From positions 1-16,869 of the forward strand of contig JAHRVS010000081.1 of the NCBI GenBank assembly GCA_019090565.1: DNA of 16,869 nt. The letters run 5' to 3'. A model generated the notes under the pieces. It was not told the DNA's origin. It did not search any database and saw nothing but the letters and a program-made list of their open reading frames with translations. Made by a program: the position numbers and the translations under genes. The stretch comes from Gammaproteobacteria bacterium. Lineage in GTDB: Bacteria > Pseudomonadota > Gammaproteobacteria > Pseudomonadales > UBA3067. Positions 16,001 through 16,869 of this stretch are shown piece by piece. Every line of letters begins with the position of its first letter. Position 1 is the first letter of the stretch.

Positions 16001-16192
16001 CTGGTAGACATCGCTGGCTTGGCGCCTATATTGTTAGGCTCCGGCACTGGTTCCGATATGATGAGCCGTATTGCTGCACCCGTGATTGGGGGCATGTTTA
16101 GCACGGTCATGCTGACCTTATTGGTATTGCCTGCGGCTTTTTTATTATGGGCAAGGGTGGCGTCAGAGAAACAAGCGAAAAAGGAGGGATAA
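13058..16192 (+). CDS. cusA: Copper/silver RND efflux pump CusA (inner membrane, proton-driven)
   Basis: A 1044-residue resistance-nodulation-division transporter, near the 1047 of E. coli CusA. It exports Cu(I)/Ag(I) from periplasm or cytoplasm using the proton gradient. The metal site is intact: M566 (YMPTTYPG), M616 (LTMIET) and M665 (IDMLTTGIK) match CusA M573, M623 and M672 with a constant shift of 7, which favours monovalent copper/silver over the Zn/Co/Cd (CzcA) group. The proton-relay aspartate D405 is in GAMVDGAIV of TM4. Twelve hydrophobic segments in two halves flank two large periplasmic loops. Start: the ATG at 13058 has AAGGGG at 7-nt spacing and overlaps the cusB stop by 8 bp; the frame stays open 105 bp further up, but that would lie inside cusB and precede the conserved MIEGIIRWSI. 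Confidence 0.95.
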   Translation: MIEGIIRWSITNRLIVLAITGIIIISGIFAIRNTPVDAIPDLSDVQVIIKTHYPGQAPQVVQDQVTYPLTTAMLSVPGATNVRGYSFFGDSYVYVIFDDDTDIYWARSRVLEYLNQVEATLPATANPQLGPDASGVGWVYLYTLIDRTGQHDISQLRSIQDWFLKYELQTVPGVSEVATVGGMVKQYQVIVEPDKLRAFDIPLSHVQLAIQRGNQEVGASVVEMSEAEYMVRATGYIQNTTDLGNIPLGVTQNGSALLLKDVATITVGPQMRRGIAELNGEGETVGGIVIMRFGENAQKTIEQIKTKLDTLKSGLPDGVEIIPVYDRSLLIERAVKNLWEKLGEELFMVALVCLLFLFHVRSAMVAIVSLPIGILVAFIIMYFQGINANIMSLGGIAIAIGAMVDGAIVLIENMHKHMERQEVTNENRWQIVADSAAEVGPPIFFSLLIITVSFVPIFTLQAQEGRLFSPLAFTKTYSLAAASILAITLVPVLMGYFIRGRIIKETRNPLNRALLTLYDPVLRVVLQFPKTTILIALSVFSISMIPASQLGSEFMPPLDEGDFMYMPTTYPGLSIGKARQLLQQTNKLIRTVPEVQNVFGKIGRAETATDPAPLTMIETFIQLKPPSQWRPSMTAERLKEELDQLIRLPGVTNAWVMPIKTRIDMLTTGIKTPVGVKIAGSNLAEIEAIGKQLEAIIKEIPGTASVYSERVAGGRYIKVDIQRELAARYGLNIADIQQVIATAIGGMNVTHTVEGSERYPVNIRYPQHYRRTPEDMALLPIVTPLGQRISLGDVANIYIEDGPPGIKSENARLNGWVFVDISGLDVGTYVNNAQAVVTEKLKLPAGYSITWAGQYEYMQRVKENLTVVIPLTLLIIITLLYFSSRSVAEVVIIIATLPISMIGSIWLLYYLGFNFSVAVAVGLIALAGVAVETSIIMLQYLKQTCSAVKLKHGEPEYNQNQLQTAIREGALSRIRPIMMTALVDIAGLAPILLGSGTGSDMMSRIAAPVIGGMFSTVMLTLLVLPAAFLLWARVASEKQAKKEG

Positions 16193-16238
16193 AGCGTAGA
16201 TGAGAGGAATCAATCGCTCACAAAAAAGAGAAACCACC

Positions 16239-16273
16239 AAAACCTACTGAGCATCGTCGGCCCAGTAGGTTTT
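16239..16273. terminator. Bidirectional hairpin terminator after the cus operon
   Basis: AAAACCTACTG (16239-16249) and CAGTAGGTTTT (16263-16273) form a perfect 11-bp stem with a 13-nt loop. It lies 46 bp after the cusA stop and 67 bp after the PEP-CTERM gene's stop on the other strand. The T and A ends of the stem can serve as the U-tract for both directions, fitting the convergent arrangement. Confidence 0.85.
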
Positions 16274-16340
16274 AATAAGGCATTTTAGACAAGTCTTAAC
16301 ACAACTTGCTAACTAGGCCCTTTAACAAAAACCTGAAAAC

Positions 16341-16869
16341 TTAAACCTTTCGGCGTTTTCGAGTCGCTGCAACACCTACTAGGCCAAGGCCAAGCAATGC
16401 TAACGAAGCAGGCTCTGCAACAGCGACACCTTGCACTTGCAGACGAGATTCCTGTAAATAGAAATCGCCGGCCTCAGCGCGAACGGCCACATGAAGATCA
16501 CCATCAAACTTCAGATCAAATAAGGCCACTCCATCAACCGAGTAGGTATAGGTACTATTGTCTACTTCCGCTGCGGGTGTTCCACTCAGAAGCCCGAGCA
16601 AATCAACTTCAGCCAACTCGGGCAAGGGGTCATCGCCACTTCCTCCAAACAGGCCCATTCTAGCGTCATCATGGAACGACAAATATAACATGGCATCAGT
16701 GATGCTATAGCTACCTTTACTATATCCATCATCGCTAATGTCATGGGTGTACCATACCGCCTCGTCAGCCAAAGGGGCGACGTGACTGGTCAAATACAAA
16801 CCATAAATATCATCACTTTTATGGTCAACACCACCGACAGGGTCTGGCGTACCCGTCGTAGCACCCGTC
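16341..16869 (-). CDS. PEP-CTERM sorting-domain protein, 5' end beyond window
   Basis: The minus-strand frame is open from the window edge to the TAA at 16343-16341, giving 175 residues of the C-terminal part. The end is a tripartite sorting tail: EPASL, a hydrophobic helix (LALLGLGLVGVAA) and a basic end (TRKRRKV), the signal processed by exosortase for export and attachment outside the cell. The motif reads VAEPASL rather than VPEPASL, so the first proline is replaced by alanine. The rest is acidic and beta-rich (DGVALFDLKFDGDLHVAVRAEAGDF), with no fold I can name. The N-terminus and signal peptide are outside the window, and no exosortase gene is visible here. The gene is convergent with the cus operon, with a shared terminator between. 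Confidence 0.85.
   Translation of the reverse strand, partial: TGATTGTPDPVGGVDHKSDDIYGLYLTSHVAPLADEAVWYTHDISDDGYSKGSYSITDAMLYLSFHDDARMGLFGGSGDDPLPELAEVDLLGLLSGTPAAEVDNSTYTYSVDGVALFDLKFDGDLHVAVRAEAGDFYLQESRLQVQGVAVAEPASLALLGLGLVGVAATRKRRKV

Noticed and set aside
1..16869. CRISPR arrays, tRNA genes, insertion sequences, integrase or toxin-antitoxin genes
   Set aside because: None was seen on reading both strands; no regularly spaced repeats, cloverleaf sequences or transposase motifs are present.

Overview
The window looks like a chromosomal segment from a marine or environmental gammaproteobacterium of the Pseudomonas/Cellvibrio-like lineages. This is inferred from gene content and order: a class I adenylate cyclase of the long (~950 aa) type, lptM followed directly by lysA, dapF and a DUF484 gene, an rpiA/ilvA divergent pair, and a SutA-family RNA polymerase-binding protein, which is characteristic of Pseudomonas relatives. 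A PEP-CTERM protein at the right edge fits an aquatic, exopolysaccharide-forming lifestyle.

Layout. 1-1418 (minus): ilvA, truncated by the window edge at its 3' end. 1491-2150: rpiA, divergent from ilvA across 72 bp. 2254-5136: cyaA. 5429-7800 plus DUF484 to 8483: a lysine/peptidoglycan-precursor cluster, lptM-lysA-dapF-DUF484, the last two overlapping by 4 bp. 8600-9304: a YigB-like HAD phosphatase. 9350-9580 (minus): a short sutA, convergent with the phosphatase. 9581-10130: an AT-rich gene-free stretch. 10131-16192: three genes with 8-bp overlaps encoding a CusCBA-type copper/silver RND efflux system in which the adaptor carries a fused CusF-like domain. 16341-16869 (minus): the C-terminal part of a PEP-CTERM protein, convergent with the pump operon and separated from it by a strong hairpin terminator.

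How the genes work together. lysA and dapF are the last two steps around meso-diaminopimelate (epimerisation, then decarboxylation to lysine). LptM assists assembly of the LPS translocon in the outer membrane. cyaA makes cAMP for CRP-dependent control. The Cus system should take Cu(I)/Ag(I) from the periplasm (adaptor N-terminal methionines and CusF-like domain), pass it through the inner membrane pump with its three-methionine site, and expel it through the outer membrane channel.

No clearly unknown defence or mobile system is visible: there is no CRISPR array, transposase, integrase, tRNA or phage gene. The more interesting signals are local. A minus-strand terminator for sutA is written inside the coding sequence of the facing phosphatase gene. 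A terminator-like hairpin lies before the stop codon of cyaA. xerC and cyaY are missing from a neighbourhood where they are usually found. A perfect 12-bp inverted repeat spans the lysA stop. The CusF-like domain has histidine where E. coli CusF has its copper-capping tryptophan.
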